Shown: positions 1 through 9,973, counted from the first letter of the stretch. The stretch: 64,000 nt of DNA from Maritalea mobilis (GCF_004363175.1 NZ_SNYR01000001.1:1426001-1490000), one strand, 5' to 3'. The notes: a model not told the origin generated them from the sequence alone. Numbers and translations are program-made.

Positions 1-1724
1 TGACCATGGAAGAAATCAAAAACTTCCGTCAATTGGGGGCAAAAACAGCTGGCCACCCTGAATATGGTCACGCTACTGGCATCGAAACAACAACCGGCCC
101 ACTTGGCCAAGGCATTTCAAATGCGGTTGGCATGGCCATGGCCGAAGCCAAAATGGCAGCCGACTTCGGCGAAGACATTGTGGATCACTACACATATGTG
201 ATCGCTGGTGATGGGTGCTTGATGGAAGGCATCAGCCAAGAAGCGATCGGCTTGGCTGGTCACCTTAAGCTCAACAAGCTCATCGTCATCTGGGACGATA
301 ACGACATCACCATTGATGGCAAAGTCTCCTTGTCTGACTCAACTGACCAACATGCACGCTTCCGCGCTGCTGGCTGGAACACCATCGCAGTTGATGGCCA
401 CGACGAAGATGCGGTTGAAAAAGCAATTCTGGAAGCACAGAAGTCAGACAAGCCGACCATGATCGCAGCAAAAACTGTGATCGGCTTCGGCGCCCCAACC
501 AAAGCTGGCACTTCTGCCGCACACGGCGCGCCTTTGGGCGAAGACGAAATTGCTGGCGCACGCGCTGCACTTGGCTGGGACTATCCTCCATTTGAAATTC
601 CTGAAGAAGTATTGGACGCTTGGCGTTTGGCAGGCTGCCGCTCAACCAAGCACCGCACCGCTTGGGAAGATCGCTTGGCTGAAAAAGACGCCGACACACG
701 CGGCGAATTTGAACGTCGCATCAGCGGTGAATTGCCTTCAAGCTTTGCGGCTGAAATCAAAAAGTTCAAACATCAGCTTGCTGATGAAAAGCCAAAATGG
801 GCAACCCGTGTTGCGTCCAACAAAGCGCTCGAAGTAATCAATGGCATAATGCCAGAAATGTTTGGCGGCTCAGCCGATTTGACCGGCTCAAACAACACCA
901 AATCTGGTGGCCAAGGCATTTTCACTGCTGAAGATCGCTCCGGCAATTATGTTTATTACGGCATTCGCGAACACGGCATGGCAGCGGCCATGAACGGCAT
1001 TGCTCTGCATGGTGGCCTTATGCCATACGGCGGCACTTTCATGGTGTTCACCGATTATTGCCGCCCTTCCATTCGCTTGGCGGCCTTGATGGGTATTCGC
1101 TCTGTATTCGTGATGACTCACGATTCAATCGGCTTGGGTGAAGATGGCCCAACCCACCAGCCTGTTGAGCATTTGACAGCCTTGCGCTGCATTCCAAATC
1201 TTTCAGTGTTCCGCCCAGCCGATGCCACAGAGACATTGGAATGTTGGGAATTGTCGCTGAAGCAAAAAGACAAGCCATCAATCTTGGCATTGACCCGTCA
1301 GGGTGTGCCAGCTTTGCGCACAGAGTTCGTTTCAGAAAACCGCTGTGCCAAAGGCGCTTATGTGCTGCGTGGCAATGAAGATGCAGACGTTGTGTTGTTC
1401 GCCTCTGGTTCAGAAGTTTCTGTGGCGATTGACGCTGCAAAGCAGCTTGAAAGCCAAAAAGTGAGCGTGCGTGTTGTATCTGTGCCGTCTATGGAGTTGT
1501 TTGAACAACAATCAGATGATTACAAAGCGCAAATCTTTGGCAATGCCAAAGCCCGCGTGGCAGTTGAAGCTGGTGTTGAAATGAGCTGGCAGAAATTCTT
1601 GGGGCCTACCGGCAAGTTTGTTGGCATGGATTCATTCGGTGCAAGTGCACCTGGCGATCAACTGTTTGAACACTTTGGTATTACGGCCAAAGTCGTGGTT
1701 GATGCCGCACTTTCCCAACTCTAG
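1..1724 (+). CDS. tkt: Transketolase, 5' end missing
   Basis: Thiamine-diphosphate enzyme of the non-oxidative pentose phosphate pathway (and Calvin cycle where present); it moves two-carbon units between sugar phosphates in the cytosol. The reading frame is already open at base 1, and the first in-frame ATG (position 6) lies inside the conserved block before [20 protein letters not shown], so roughly 90 N-terminal residues lie outside the window. The ThDP/Mg motif [10 protein letters not shown]...WDDN and the central [18 protein letters not shown] block are intact, and the C-terminal domain is complete. It is the first gene of the tkt-gap-pgk series and ends 41 bases before gap, with no terminator visible between them, so cotranscription with gap is likely. 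Confidence 0.96.
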   Translation, partial: TMEEIKNFRQLGAKTAGHPEYGHATGIETTTGPLGQGISNAVGMAMAEAKMAADFGEDIVDHYTYVIAGDGCLMEGISQEAIGLAGHLKLNKLIVIWDDNDITIDGKVSLSDSTDQHARFRAAGWNTIAVDGHDEDAVEKAILEAQKSDKPTMIAAKTVIGFGAPTKAGTSAAHGAPLGEDEIAGARAALGWDYPPFEIPEEVLDAWRLAGCRSTKHRTAWEDRLAEKDADTRGEFERRISGELPSSFAAEIKKFKHQLADEKPKWATRVASNKALEVINGIMPEMFGGSADLTGSNNTKSGGQGIFTAEDRSGNYVYYGIREHGMAAAMNGIALHGGLMPYGGTFMVFTDYCRPSIRLAALMGIRSVFVMTHDSIGLGEDGPTHQPVEHLTALRCIPNLSVFRPADATETLECWELSLKQKDKPSILALTRQGVPALRTEFVSENRCAKGAYVLRGNEDADVVLFASGSEVSVAIDAAKQLESQKVSVRVVSVPSMELFEQQSDDYKAQIFGNAKARVAVEAGVEMSWQKFLGPTGKFVGMDSFGASAPGDQLFEHFGITAKVVVDAALSQL

Positions 1725-1765
1725 TTTACGCAAAAATTTCCTTCCCTCGCATTTGGAGAACAAAA

Positions 1766-2773
1766 ATGGCAGTACGGGTAGCAATTAACGGTTTTGGTCG
1801 CATTGGCCGCAATGTGTTGCGCGCAATCATCGAATCTGGTCGCACCGACATTGAAGTTGTGGCAATCAACGATTTGGGTCCAGTTGAAACCAACGCCCAC
1901 TTGATCCGCTATGACAGCGTGCACGGCAAATTCCCTGGCGAAGTTAAAGTGGATGGCGACACAATCGACGTTGGCCGTGGCCCAATGAAAGTTTATGCGA
2001 TCCGTGATCCAAAAGAATTGCCTTGGGGCGAGTTGAACATCGACATCGCGATGGAATGTACTGGCATTTTCACTGCTCGTGATAAGGCAGCGATGCACTT
2101 GGAAGCTGGCGCAAAACGCGTATTGATTTCCGCACCTGGCGCAGATGCAGACATCACAGCTGTTTATGGCGTGAACCACGACCAAATCACAGCGGACCAC
2201 AAAGTGATCTCAAACGCTTCATGCACCACCAACTGCTTGGCGCCTTTGGCCAAAGTGTTGCACGAAAAAGTGGGCATCGAAAAAGGCATGATGACCACGA
2301 TCCACTCTTACACTGGCGACCAGCCAACATTGGACACAATGCACAAAGATCTATATCGCGCCCGTGCAGCCGCAATGTCCATGATCCCAACATCAACAGG
2401 CGCAGCGAAAGCTGTTGGCCTTGTATTGCCTGAATTGAACGGCAAGTTGGACGGCATGTCCGTTCGTGTACCAACACCAAACGTATCTGTTGTTGATTTG
2501 AAATTCTTGGCGTCACGCGACACCACCGCAGAAGAAATCAACGACATCGTTAAAGCTGCAGCTCAAGGCGAATTGAAAGGCGTGTTGGACTTTGATCCAG
2601 AATCAAAAGTTTCAATCGACTTCAACCACGACCCACACTCATCAAACTTTGCGTCACAACAGACCAAAGTGATGGATGGCAATCTGGTGTCTGTGATGAG
2701 CTGGTATGACAATGAATGGGGCTTCTCAAACCGCATGTCAGACATGGCAGTGGTAATTGCGAAAACCATCTAA
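1766..2773 (+). CDS. gap: Glyceraldehyde-3-phosphate dehydrogenase, type I
   Basis: Oxidises and phosphorylates glyceraldehyde 3-phosphate to 1,3-bisphosphoglycerate with NAD(P), in glycolysis and gluconeogenesis. The 335 residues match the family length. The Rossmann motif [13 protein letters not shown] is at residues 8-20; the acidic residue of INDLGP near 36 suggests NAD preference. The active-site motif [12 protein letters not shown] places the catalytic cysteine at residue 153. The start ATG follows a TTGGAGAA ribosome site. It lies between tkt and pgk, and an intrinsic terminator follows it, so pgk probably has its own promoter. Confidence 0.97.
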   Translation: MAVRVAINGFGRIGRNVLRAIIESGRTDIEVVAINDLGPVETNAHLIRYDSVHGKFPGEVKVDGDTIDVGRGPMKVYAIRDPKELPWGELNIDIAMECTGIFTARDKAAMHLEAGAKRVLISAPGADADITAVYGVNHDQITADHKVISNASCTTNCLAPLAKVLHEKVGIEKGMMTTIHSYTGDQPTLDTMHKDLYRARAAAMSMIPTSTGAAKAVGLVLPELNGKLDGMSVRVPTPNVSVVDLKFLASRDTTAEEINDIVKAAAQGELKGVLDFDPESKVSIDFNHDPHSSNFASQQTKVMDGNLVSVMSWYDNEWGFSNRMSDMAVVIAKTI

Positions 2774-2797
2774 TCATTACAAGCATTGCTTATTTTG

Positions 2798-2826
2798 GAG
2801 GGGCTCTTTTGGGGCCCCTTCTTTTT
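2798..2826 (+). terminator. Intrinsic terminator after gap
   Basis: A six-base-pair GC stem (AGGGGC at 2799-2804 with GCCCCT at 2814-2819) is followed by a pyrimidine tract with five Ts. It sits between the gap stop and the pgk start. Confidence 0.8.
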
Positions 2827-2871
2827 AGCTACAATCAGAAGTGATTTGACCCTTTTTCAATGGGAAACAAA

Positions 2872-4071
2872 ATGACCGATTTTAAAAAACTCGAAGATTT
2901 CGACTTCAACGGCAAAAATGTGTTGGTGCGTGTTGATCTGAACGTACCAGTTGCCAATGGCACTGTAACGGACGCAACCCGCATTGAGCGCCTTGCCCCA
3001 ACCATGTCTCATATTGTGGAGCAAGGCGGCAAGCCGATTTTGCTCTCTCACTTTGGCCGCCCGAAGGGCCAGGTCAATAAAGACATGTCTTTGGCCATCG
3101 TCGTGCCTGCAATTCAAAAAGCATTCGGTCAGCCTGTTGAATTTGTAGATACTGATTGGAACGATGTTAGCGCCGCCAAAGAACAAATCGCCAATGGCGC
3201 CGTAGGCACCATCTTTGTGATGGAGAACACACGCTTCCATGCAGGTGAAGAAGCCAATGATGTTGAATTGGCAAAGCGCATGGCCAGCCTTGGTGACATT
3301 TATCTAAATGATGCGTTCTCAGCGGCCCACCGCGCGCACGCATCCACCGAAGCGCTTGCGCGCGAATTGCCATCTGGCGCCGGCCGCGCCATGGAAGCTG
3401 AGCTTTCTGCGCTTGAAGCCGGTTTGGGCAATCCGAAAACACCAGTTGTGGCCATTGTGGGCGGTGCCAAAGTTTCAACCAAGCTCGACTTGCTTGAAAA
3501 TCTACTGACCAAGGTTGAAGGTTTGGTGATCGGTGGCGGCATGGCCAACACTTTCCTGCACGCTGAAGGTGTAGATGTGGGTAAATCTCTCTGCGAAAAA
3601 GACCTCGCTGACACAGCACGCCGCATCTATGACAAGTCGGCCGATGAAAATTGCGCCATCATCTTGCCAGTGGATGGCGTTGTGGCCTGGCACTTTGAAG
3701 CCAACGCCCCTCACCGCACTTATGGTCTTGAGGCGATGGACAAAGAAGGCATGATTTTGGATGCTGGCGAAAAGTCCATCGAGCGCATCAAAGGTGCCAT
3801 CGATGAAGCTAAAACAGTGATCTGGAACGGCCCATTGGGCGCTTTTGAATTAGATCCATTTGGCCACGCGACAATCGAGGTTGCCCGCTATGTGGCAGAA
3901 CGCACCAAGCAAGGTAAATTGGTGTCCGTTGCAGGTGGCGGTGACACAGTGGCCGCTTTGGCAAAAGCCGGAGTGGTGCATGATTTCACTTATGTTTCAA
4001 CCGCTGGCGGCGCGTTCCTTGAATGGATGGAAGGCAAACCCCTTCCCGGTGTTGAAGCATTGAAAGCATAA
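2872..4071 (+). CDS. pgk: Phosphoglycerate kinase
   Basis: Transfers phosphate between 1,3-bisphosphoglycerate and ADP (glycolysis, reversible). About 399 residues, the normal length. The N-terminal motif [10 protein letters not shown], the substrate-binding LSHFGRPKG segment, and the C-terminal nucleotide-site motifs WNGPLGAFE and [12 protein letters not shown] are all present. I chose ATG 2872 ([10 protein letters not shown]) because GGGA lies six bases upstream of it; ATG 2860, twelve bases earlier, is in frame but has no ribosome site. Terminators on both sides make it a likely single-gene transcript. Confidence 0.96.
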   Translation: MTDFKKLEDFDFNGKNVLVRVDLNVPVANGTVTDATRIERLAPTMSHIVEQGGKPILLSHFGRPKGQVNKDMSLAIVVPAIQKAFGQPVEFVDTDWNDVSAAKEQIANGAVGTIFVMENTRFHAGEEANDVELAKRMASLGDIYLNDAFSAAHRAHASTEALARELPSGAGRAMEAELSALEAGLGNPKTPVVAIVGGAKVSTKLDLLENLLTKVEGLVIGGGMANTFLHAEGVDVGKSLCEKDLADTARRIYDKSADENCAIILPVDGVVAWHFEANAPHRTYGLEAMDKEGMILDAGEKSIERIKGAIDEAKTVIWNGPLGAFELDPFGHATIEVARYVAERTKQGKLVSVAGGGDTVAALAKAGVVHDFTYVSTAGGAFLEWMEGKPLPGVEALKA

Positions 4072-4077
4072 ATTTAA

Positions 4078-4100
4078 AGCCCCGCCCTGCGGGGCTTTTT
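4078..4100 (+). terminator. Intrinsic terminator after pgk
   Basis: A perfect eight-base-pair stem (AGCCCCGC / GCGGGGCT) with a CCT loop is followed by five Ts, directly after the pgk stop. Confidence 0.92.
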
Positions 4101-4186
4101 GATTCTACCAAGGATTCAACAAAACGGGCTTGATCCAGCCATAATTCATGCACATGTTATTGAGCTAATATGTTTAAGAGGGCAGC

Positions 4187-5179
4187 ATGAAAGCCTATAC
4201 TTGCGATAATTACGGCGCTGCCGAAACACTCCAACTTCAAGAAGTCGAACAACCTCGCCCCAAGGCAGACGAACTTCTTATTCACTTGCACGCAACGTCG
4301 CTGAACAGTTGGGATTGGGACAAATTACGCGGCCATGTTCTCACCCGCTTTGAGGGGCTGCGTGCGCCAGCAGACCGCATTTTGGGCGGCGATGTCGCTG
4401 GCATCGTCACGGCAATTGGCGATGATGTTAAAAACTTCGCCATCGGCGACCGCGTATTCGGCGATCTCTCCCAGAGCGGATGGGGCGCCTTCGCAGAATA
4501 TACCACGGGTAAAGCTCACCATTTTGCAAAAATGCCGGACAACATCAGCTTTGCCGAAGCGGCAACAATCCCTCAAGCTGGTCTATTGGCTTTGCAGGCG
4601 CTGCGAACCGCAGATGTGCAGCCTTGCATGCACGTCTTGATCAATGGCGGCGGCAGCGGCACAGGCATGTTCGCCATCCAATTGGCCAAATATTATGGCG
4701 CAACCGTGCACGCGGTCGACAATGCTGAAAAGCAGGAAGCCATGACCATTTTTGGCGCGGACCATGTTTATGACTATAAGCAGGTGAACTTCACTCGCCT
4801 TTCGCAAAAGTTCGATATTGTGATTGAACTTGTGGCACAACGCAGCCCCGCTCAATGCTTACGTTCCCTCAAATCCCGCGGAAAATATATCGTGGTGGGC
4901 GGCAAACCTCTCAATCTGTTGCGTCTGTTTTTGGCTGGCCGGAAAACAAGAGAAGATGGCAAAATTGTTAAAATCCTCATGTGGGAAAACAATCCAGAGG
5001 ATATGCTCACCCTTGCTGAAATGGTGCGAGACAAGAAAATCCGCTGCTTTATCGAGGAAGTTTTCCCCTTTGAAAAACTAAAGTCCGCGGTCGATGCACA
5101 AGCCAATTACCTGGCTAAAGGCAAGCATGTGGTCCATATGCTCCCCGAAAATGCAGAAAATTCGACGACACAAGCCTAA
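4187..5179 (+). CDS. Zinc-independent MDR oxidoreductase (NAD(P)-dependent alcohol dehydrogenase/quinone reductase-like)
   Basis: A medium-chain dehydrogenase/reductase of 330 residues. The GroES-like N-terminal half carries ILGGDVAGIVTAIGDDV and GDRVFG; the nucleotide-binding motif INGGGSGTGMFAIQLAK is near residues 150-166. The catalytic-zinc cysteine/histidine set is absent, which places it with the quinone reductase/zeta-crystallin branch, so NADPH is the likely cofactor. The substrate cannot be told. It is the first of six accessory genes between pgk and fba, and a paralogue lies at 6753. AAGAGGGC provides the ribosome site. Confidence 0.85.
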   Translation: MKAYTCDNYGAAETLQLQEVEQPRPKADELLIHLHATSLNSWDWDKLRGHVLTRFEGLRAPADRILGGDVAGIVTAIGDDVKNFAIGDRVFGDLSQSGWGAFAEYTTGKAHHFAKMPDNISFAEAATIPQAGLLALQALRTADVQPCMHVLINGGGSGTGMFAIQLAKYYGATVHAVDNAEKQEAMTIFGADHVYDYKQVNFTRLSQKFDIVIELVAQRSPAQCLRSLKSRGKYIVVGGKPLNLLRLFLAGRKTREDGKIVKILMWENNPEDMLTLAEMVRDKKIRCFIEEVFPFEKLKSAVDAQANYLAKGKHVVHMLPENAENSTTQA

Positions 5180-5247
5180 CATAACTCATTGAAATAAAAT
5201 CATATCTTCTTGAGCGCGCCAAAATTGCGTCAAAAATTTACGTCTTT

Positions 5248-5267
5248 ATGTCAAATATATTTGACAT
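5248..5267. promoter_or_regulatory. Perfect 20-bp palindrome, candidate operator
   Basis: ATGTCAAATATATTTGACAT reads the same on both strands. It lies 77 bases before a membrane protein/XRE regulator pair and includes a TTGACA hexamer (5261-5266) that could be a -35 element. A bound dimeric repressor would block such a promoter, so autorepression by the downstream XRE protein is a reasonable inference. No exact second copy was seen nearby. Confidence 0.55.
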
Positions 5268-5282
5268 TATGTATGAAATTTA

Positions 5283-5316
5283 ATACATGTAGTCCAAGAA
5301 ACATGACAACATGTAT
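5283..5316. promoter_or_regulatory. Second inverted repeat in the same leader
   Basis: ATACATGT (5283-5290) and ACATGTAT (5309-5316) are perfect inverted arms with an 18-base spacer, between the 20-bp palindrome and the start of the membrane protein gene. It could be a second operator or simply AT-rich promoter DNA. Confidence 0.3.
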
Positions 5317-5343
5317 AAATTTAGTGACATCAAGGACACGTAA

Positions 5344-5790
5344 ATGTCTTATCAAGAACGCAACATTGTAACCTATTTGATCACCGGAATTGTTGTGATG
5401 GCGGTATATAGCTTTCACATGTACGGCCAGTTTGAAGCTGGTCTTTTAAACGGTGCAGATGCGGGCATTCAGATCGGCTGGAGCGCCATTAAATTGATCG
5501 GCGGCTCAATCATCGTCACCATCATTGTGAGCATTTTGGTGAGCATCGTAAACGCCATCATCACGCAGGAAACTGAATTTGACGCCGCTGATGAACGTGA
5601 CAAACTAATTGACCTAATCGGCATGAAAGTAGGCTTCATCACCTTCTCAATTTTCTTTGTCGGCGGCATGATCTGGCTTGCCCTCGGCGCGCCTATGCAA
5701 TTCATTTTGCTTGGCTTTATCTATGCCATGTTCATCTCTAGCCTTATTGAAGGCTCAACACGTCTCGTTCTTTATCGCCGGGGTTTTTAA
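5344..5790 (+). CDS. Small four-helix membrane protein paired with an XRE regulator (DUF2178-like)
   Basis: A 148-residue inner-membrane protein with about four hydrophobic helices (near residues 10-26, 46-72, 95-113 and 117-137). A short acidic cytoplasmic stretch containing ADERDKLIDL precedes the third helix; DERD-type signatures are typical of membrane proteins encoded beside small XRE regulators. The family label is from general resemblance only, and I do not know its function. Its stop is two bases before the regulator's ATG, so the two are cotranscribed. The AT-rich, palindrome-bearing leader upstream suggests regulation by its partner. Confidence 0.7.
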   Translation: MSYQERNIVTYLITGIVVMAVYSFHMYGQFEAGLLNGADAGIQIGWSAIKLIGGSIIVTIIVSILVSIVNAIITQETEFDAADERDKLIDLIGMKVGFITFSIFFVGGMIWLALGAPMQFILLGFIYAMFISSLIEGSTRLVLYRRGF

Positions 5791-5792
5791 TC

Positions 5793-6032
5793 ATGGCCAA
5801 AAAGAAAAGCAGCAAAGGTGAACTCACCAACAATATTAGGCGACTGCGGTTTGATCATGATGAGATGAGCCAAAAAGCCCTCGCTGAGAAAGTCGGCGTA
5901 TCCCGCCAAACCATTGTGGCAATCGAGGCGGCCAAATACTCCCCTTCGTTGGAGCTGGCGTTTCAAATTGCCCATGCCTTTGAAACGCCAATTGAAGACG
6001 TGTTTGGTTATATTCCACCGCCGGATGAATAG
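5793..6032 (+). CDS. Small XRE-family HTH regulator (YozG-like)
   Basis: A 79-residue protein that is almost entirely a Cro/CI helix-turn-helix: SQKALAEKVGVSRQTIVAIE forms the HTH (about residues 28-47), followed by the conserved YSPSLELAFQIAHAFE helix and the typical C-terminal DVFGY. This compact type has no sensing domain. It follows the membrane gene at 5344 with a two-base gap. The family usually represses its own operon; the palindrome at 5248-5267 is the obvious candidate site. Confidence 0.88.
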   Translation: MAKKKSSKGELTNNIRRLRFDHDEMSQKALAEKVGVSRQTIVAIEAAKYSPSLELAFQIAHAFETPIEDVFGYIPPPDE

Positions 6033-6113
6033 CGATAGCCCCACCGCTTCAACACCCAAATGGACCATCAACCCAATTCGATTGACACGAGCAATTCGGA
6101 AAGCGCTACTTCT

Positions 6114-6743
6114 ATGTCTAATGATACATCAACATTTTGGGACAAACGCGCCAAGCAATATGACCGTTCAATGTCCAGTCACGATCAACAATTTGATCAG
6201 CGCTTAACTCGGCTAAAATCTGCCCTTGCCTCAACAGATCATGTGCTGGATTTGGGCTGCGCCAGTGGTGAAATTGCCCTCAACCTGTCGCCTTTTATCA
6301 AAACCATTGAAGGCATCGACCCAAGCGCAAAAATGATCGAATTGGCCGCCCAGAAGGCCGCCAATCAAAACATCAAAAACGCAAGCTTTCTCGCTACCGA
6401 TATTTTTGATCCACGCTTGGAGCCTGAAAGCTATGACGCCATTCTTGCGTTAAATGTGCTGCACTTGTTGCGCGACCATCAAAAAGTGCTGACCCGGGTC
6501 AACACCCTTTTGAAGCCAGGCGGCAAGTTGCTGGTGGAAACGCCCTGCATTGGCGAGTCCTGTTGGTGGCAAAAAGGCCTGATCCTAGCGGCAAGTCGCA
6601 TTGGCCTTGTGCCGTACATTCACAGCTATCGCGCCGAAGAGCCGCAGCAAGAGCTAACACAATTCGGATTCACCATTTTGAACGCAACCTATGCGCCCCA
6701 ACACGATCATCGCGCGACAATTACCGCGCAAAAGAAATTCTAG
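6114..6743 (+). CDS. Class I SAM-dependent methyltransferase
   Basis: A 209-residue Rossmann-fold methyltransferase. Motif I, VLDLGCASGEIAL, is near residue 42, followed by the acidic GIDPSAKMIELA (motif II) and the post-motif LNVLHLLRDHQ with LLKPGGKLLVETP. The fold recalls UbiE/Tam-type small-molecule methylases, but the substrate is not readable. I chose ATG 6114 because GGAAAG lies nine bases upstream; an in-frame ATG at 6060 would add 18 residues but has no ribosome site. It lies between the XRE gene and another MDR oxidoreductase, in the same direction. Confidence 0.85.
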   Translation: MSNDTSTFWDKRAKQYDRSMSSHDQQFDQRLTRLKSALASTDHVLDLGCASGEIALNLSPFIKTIEGIDPSAKMIELAAQKAANQNIKNASFLATDIFDPRLEPESYDAILALNVLHLLRDHQKVLTRVNTLLKPGGKLLVETPCIGESCWWQKGLILAASRIGLVPYIHSYRAEEPQQELTQFGFTILNATYAPQHDHRATITAQKKF

Positions 6744-6752
6744 GAACACCAC

Positions 6753-7757
6753 ATGAAAAATCAAACCATGAAAACCGTTTATTACGAACGATTTGGCGGC
6801 CCCGAAGTTCTACAACTTCGCGATATGCCAATCCCAACACCAAAAGAGGATGAGGTGCGCATTCGGGTTGAAGCCGTGCATATGAGCAACGGCGATGCAA
6901 TTGCCCGCACTGGCAAATCGCCGTGGCCACTTATGCGGCTGCCCGCCAAATTACTGATGGGCATCTTCAAACCCCGCAACCGGATTTTGGGCGGTGAGTT
7001 TGCAGGCGTTGTAGAAAGTGTTGGCAACAAGGTGAGCAAGTATAAGCCGGGTGATCGCGTTTTTGGGTTCACCGATATGCGCTTCGGCGCAATGGCTGAG
7101 TTTGTGTGCCTGCCGGAAAACGCTCCCTTTATGCATTGCCCTGAAAATGTATCCTTTGACGATGCAGCCGCCATCGGCGGATCGAACGCACAAACCGCAT
7201 ATTATTTCGTGCAGCAGGCCAATATCAAACCCGGCGATAAGGTGCTGATCAATGGCGCATCTGGCGGCATTGGCCGCGTCGCGGTTCAATTGGCAAAACA
7301 TCTTGGCGCCCATGTTACCGGCACATGTTCTGCACAAAACAAAGAGCTTGTTTTGGCGCTTGGCGCAGATGAAGCAATTGACTACCGCGCGTCAGACTTT
7401 ACCCAGCAAGGCAAAAAATATGATGTGATCTTTGATTGTGCGGGCTTCCTGCCCTTCAGCAAAGTTGCACCTGTGTTGACAGAAAAGGGCAAGCACCTCT
7501 TGGTGATGTTCTATATTTCGCACCTGCTGAAACAGCGCCAGACCAAAGGCAAAGGCGGCAAAGAACAGCTATGCGTGCTGGCCCCGTCATCTCCGGAAAG
7601 CCTTTCTGCCATCGCAGACCTCTTGGCAAATGGCGCATTAAAGCCTGTTGTTTCACACACATTCTCAATGGACCAAGCCATCGAGGCAGCCAAACTCTAC
7701 GATACCAACCAGCAACAAGGGTGCATCATCATTCACCCGCAAACATGGACAAAATAA
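6753..7757 (+). CDS. MDR oxidoreductase, quinone reductase-like
   Basis: A 334-residue zinc-free medium-chain dehydrogenase/reductase and a paralogue of the gene at 4187. ILGGEFAGVVESVGNKV and GDRVFGF lie in the GroES-like domain, and the NAD(P)H motif INGASGGIGRVAVQLAKHLG is near residue 165. The start ATG has TAGGAA six bases upstream; ATG 6768 is a possible alternative. The stop codon overlaps the next gene's start (TAATG at 7755-7759), so translation of the DUF4386 gene is probably coupled. The reaction is unknown beyond NAD(P)H-dependent reduction. Confidence 0.85.
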   Translation: MKNQTMKTVYYERFGGPEVLQLRDMPIPTPKEDEVRIRVEAVHMSNGDAIARTGKSPWPLMRLPAKLLMGIFKPRNRILGGEFAGVVESVGNKVSKYKPGDRVFGFTDMRFGAMAEFVCLPENAPFMHCPENVSFDDAAAIGGSNAQTAYYFVQQANIKPGDKVLINGASGGIGRVAVQLAKHLGAHVTGTCSAQNKELVLALGADEAIDYRASDFTQQGKKYDVIFDCAGFLPFSKVAPVLTEKGKHLLVMFYISHLLKQRQTKGKGGKEQLCVLAPSSPESLSAIADLLANGALKPVVSHTFSMDQAIEAAKLYDTNQQQGCIIIHPQTWTK

Positions 7758-8473
7758 TGACCCATATTCCCATGCAAAATTTGCGCAAAACGACACTTTT
7801 CACTGGCTTATGTTTTCTCATTCTGGTGGTCACCGGCCCCATAGGCCTTATGCTGATGCCAGAACAAATTTTTGTGGCGGATAATGCCGCCCAAACATTG
7901 GAAAACCTCACCGCAAAGTCGGACATGTTTTTCTATGGCATCGGCGCCCAGATCGCGATTTTCCTGACCGAAATTGTATTGTCTTGCCTGCTATATGTGT
8001 TGACCCGACCCGTCAGCCAAACTTTCGCGCTGATCGCTCTGGCCGCACGTCTGACCATGACAGTAATCATCGGCATGAACATAGTGCCGCTGTTGGGCGC
8101 TTACCATATGGCGACAACTGACTATGCAGCACTACCTATAGCAGAGCTAAGCAATCTAATGTTCAATCTGCACATCTATGGCACTTTGGCCTGGCAGTTC
8201 GCTTTCGCACTGCACCTGATCTTCTTGGGCTATCTCGTATTCAACAGCACCTATTTGCCGCGCCTAATCGGTGTCGCACTTTCCATCGGTGGCTTAGGGT
8301 ATATGACAGATTCTCTCGGTCGCATTTCGGGCTGGATGGACATCTCGATCTTCTCCATTGCCTCAAACAGCCTTTTGGGCGTGGCGGGTGTTGGCGAAAT
8401 CTCACTGGCCCTTTGGCTGCTGATCAAAGGCGTCAATATGGACAAGTGGAAAACGAAAACGCTCACAAGCTAA
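7757..8473 (+). CDS. DUF4386-type integral membrane protein
   Basis: A 238-residue protein with about six hydrophobic helices, matching the DUF4386 pattern: an early LRKTTLFTGLCFLI helix, a central segment with ARLTMTVIIG, and late helices around LPRLIGVALSIGGLGYM. The biochemical function of this family is not established. The start overlaps the preceding oxidoreductase stop by one base (TAATG). Such proteins often accompany MDR or SDR oxidoreductase genes. A hairpin follows the stop and closes the accessory block before fba. Confidence 0.78.
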   Translation: MTHIPMQNLRKTTLFTGLCFLILVVTGPIGLMLMPEQIFVADNAAQTLENLTAKSDMFFYGIGAQIAIFLTEIVLSCLLYVLTRPVSQTFALIALAARLTMTVIIGMNIVPLLGAYHMATTDYAALPIAELSNLMFNLHIYGTLAWQFAFALHLIFLGYLVFNSTYLPRLIGVALSIGGLGYMTDSLGRISGWMDISIFSIASNSLLGVAGVGEISLALWLLIKGVNMDKWKTKTLTS

Positions 8474-8479
8474 ATCATT

Positions 8480-8508
8480 TGGCCCGCCACTGGCGGGCCA
8501 TTTCATTT
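8480..8508 (+). terminator. Hairpin after the DUF4386 gene
   Basis: A perfect nine-base-pair stem TGGCCCGCC / GGCGGGCCA with an ACT loop is followed by a broken T-run (TTTCATTT). The stem is strong and the tail is weak. Confidence 0.6.
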
Positions 8509-8723
8509 CAACAAGTGCCAATACCCGCGTCGTTCGTAATAATCTGCACAACAAGGAAATATGGTTACCGCGCCACTGAGTGGAAAAGCCATTGATTTCC
8601 ATTGCTTAAACGCCATTTCACCATACCAAATTGATACCACCCTCACCGAAAAGTCTATATCGACTTTGCGCGCAATAAACGCCAGAACCCGGGGTGAGAA
8701 ATGTCCAATTCAGGAGAGGTTTA

Positions 8724-9791
8724 ATGGCCCGCATCACATTGCGCCAATTGCTCGATCATGCTGCCGAACATGATTATGGCGTGCCTGCGTTCAATATCAA
8801 CAATATGGAACAGGCTTTGGCCATCGCTGAAGCAGCCGATAAAACCGATTCACCCGTCATCATCCAAGCCTCACGCGGCGCACGTTCATATGCGCATGAC
8901 GTGATGTTGAAGCGGATGATGGACGCGATTATCGAAATCTATCCGCATATTCCAGTGTGTATTCACCTTGATCACGGCAACGGCCCTGCAACCTGCATGA
9001 CCGCCATTCAAGCTGGCTTTACATCCGTCATGATGGATGGCTCTTTGATGGAAGATGGCAAAACACCAGCTGATTGGGACTACAATGTGGGCGTCACCAA
9101 AACAGTGACAGACACAGCCCATTTGGGCGGCATTTCCGTCGAAGGTGAGCTGGGCGTGTTGGGCAGCCTTGAAACTGGCATGGGCGACAAGGAAGACGGC
9201 CATGGCGCAGAAGGCAAATTGTCGACTGAGCAGCTTTTGACTGATCCAGAAGAAGCTGTGAAATTTGTGCAGGAAACCAAAGTCGATGCTTTGGCCATCG
9301 CCATGGGCACTTCACACGGAGCCTATAAATTCACCCGCCAACCGGACGGTGATATTTTGGCCATGCATGTGATTGAAGAAATTCACCGCCGCTTGCCAGA
9401 CACACATTTGGTCATGCACGGCTCGTCTTCCGTGCCGCAAGATTTGCAGGACATCATCAACCAATATGGTGGTGAAATGCCACAAACTTGGGGTGTCCCA
9501 GTAGAAGAAATTCAGCGCGGCATCAAAAATGGTGTGCGCAAAATCAACATCGACACTGATAACCGCATGGCCATGACCGGCCAAATTCGCCGCATTCTTT
9601 CCGAACATCCCGGCGAATTCGATCCCCGCAAATATTTGAAGCCAGCGCGCGAAGCCATGACGAAATTGTGCATTGAGCGTTTGGAGCAATTCAACACGGC
9701 GGGACATGCTTCAAAAATCGGAAAAATCATTCCTTTGGCCGATATGGCCAAACGGTATGCAGATGGCCAGTTGGATCCGCAGCTCGGCTAG
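8724..9791 (+). CDS. fba: Fructose-bisphosphate aldolase, class II (Calvin-cycle subtype)
   Basis: A zinc-dependent aldolase that interconverts fructose 1,6-bisphosphate with dihydroxyacetone phosphate and glyceraldehyde 3-phosphate. 355 residues, typical of the CbbA subtype. It opens with [24 protein letters not shown] and carries the metal-site histidines in IHLDHGNG and the VMHGSSSVP region, plus the phosphate-binding [12 protein letters not shown]. The start is ATG 8724, preceded by an excellent AGGAGAGG ribosome site. An in-frame upstream ATG (8694) would add ten atypical residues. A strong terminator follows, so fba probably stands alone. Confidence 0.96.
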   Translation: MARITLRQLLDHAAEHDYGVPAFNINNMEQALAIAEAADKTDSPVIIQASRGARSYAHDVMLKRMMDAIIEIYPHIPVCIHLDHGNGPATCMTAIQAGFTSVMMDGSLMEDGKTPADWDYNVGVTKTVTDTAHLGGISVEGELGVLGSLETGMGDKEDGHGAEGKLSTEQLLTDPEEAVKFVQETKVDALAIAMGTSHGAYKFTRQPDGDILAMHVIEEIHRRLPDTHLVMHGSSSVPQDLQDIINQYGGEMPQTWGVPVEEIQRGIKNGVRKINIDTDNRMAMTGQIRRILSEHPGEFDPRKYLKPAREAMTKLCIERLEQFNTAGHASKIGKIIPLADMAKRYADGQLDPQLG

Positions 9792-9854
9792 GTATTTAGG
9801 GACAACCTAGCCAGATTCGCGCACGACAGGGGCCAATGAGCCATCTGCTTCTAG

Positions 9855-9887
9855 AACCCCCGCTTTGGGACAAAGCGGGGGTTTTTT
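9855..9887 (+). terminator. Strong intrinsic terminator after fba
   Basis: A perfect thirteen-base-pair stem (AACCCCCGCTTTG / CAAAGCGGGGGTT) with a GGA loop runs into six Ts. It is one of the clearest terminators in the window. Confidence 0.95.
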
Positions 9888-9973
9888 CTTGTCTTTTGCG
9901 TTCATCACTTGCATACGACCAACATTCTGCCCAAATTGCACGGCACGAAAAGTGAAAAGAAAGCCACGCCATT

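Noticed and set aside
5344-6032. A type II toxin-antitoxin pair
   Set aside because: The XRE protein is of the small autoregulatory kind, but the partner is a four-helix membrane protein with no toxin features.
8561-8773. A 70-codon plus-strand ORF with AAGGAAAT upstream, before fba
   Set aside because: It overlaps the fba start by 50 bases in another frame and has no recognisable sequence; fba's own start and ribosome site are much better.
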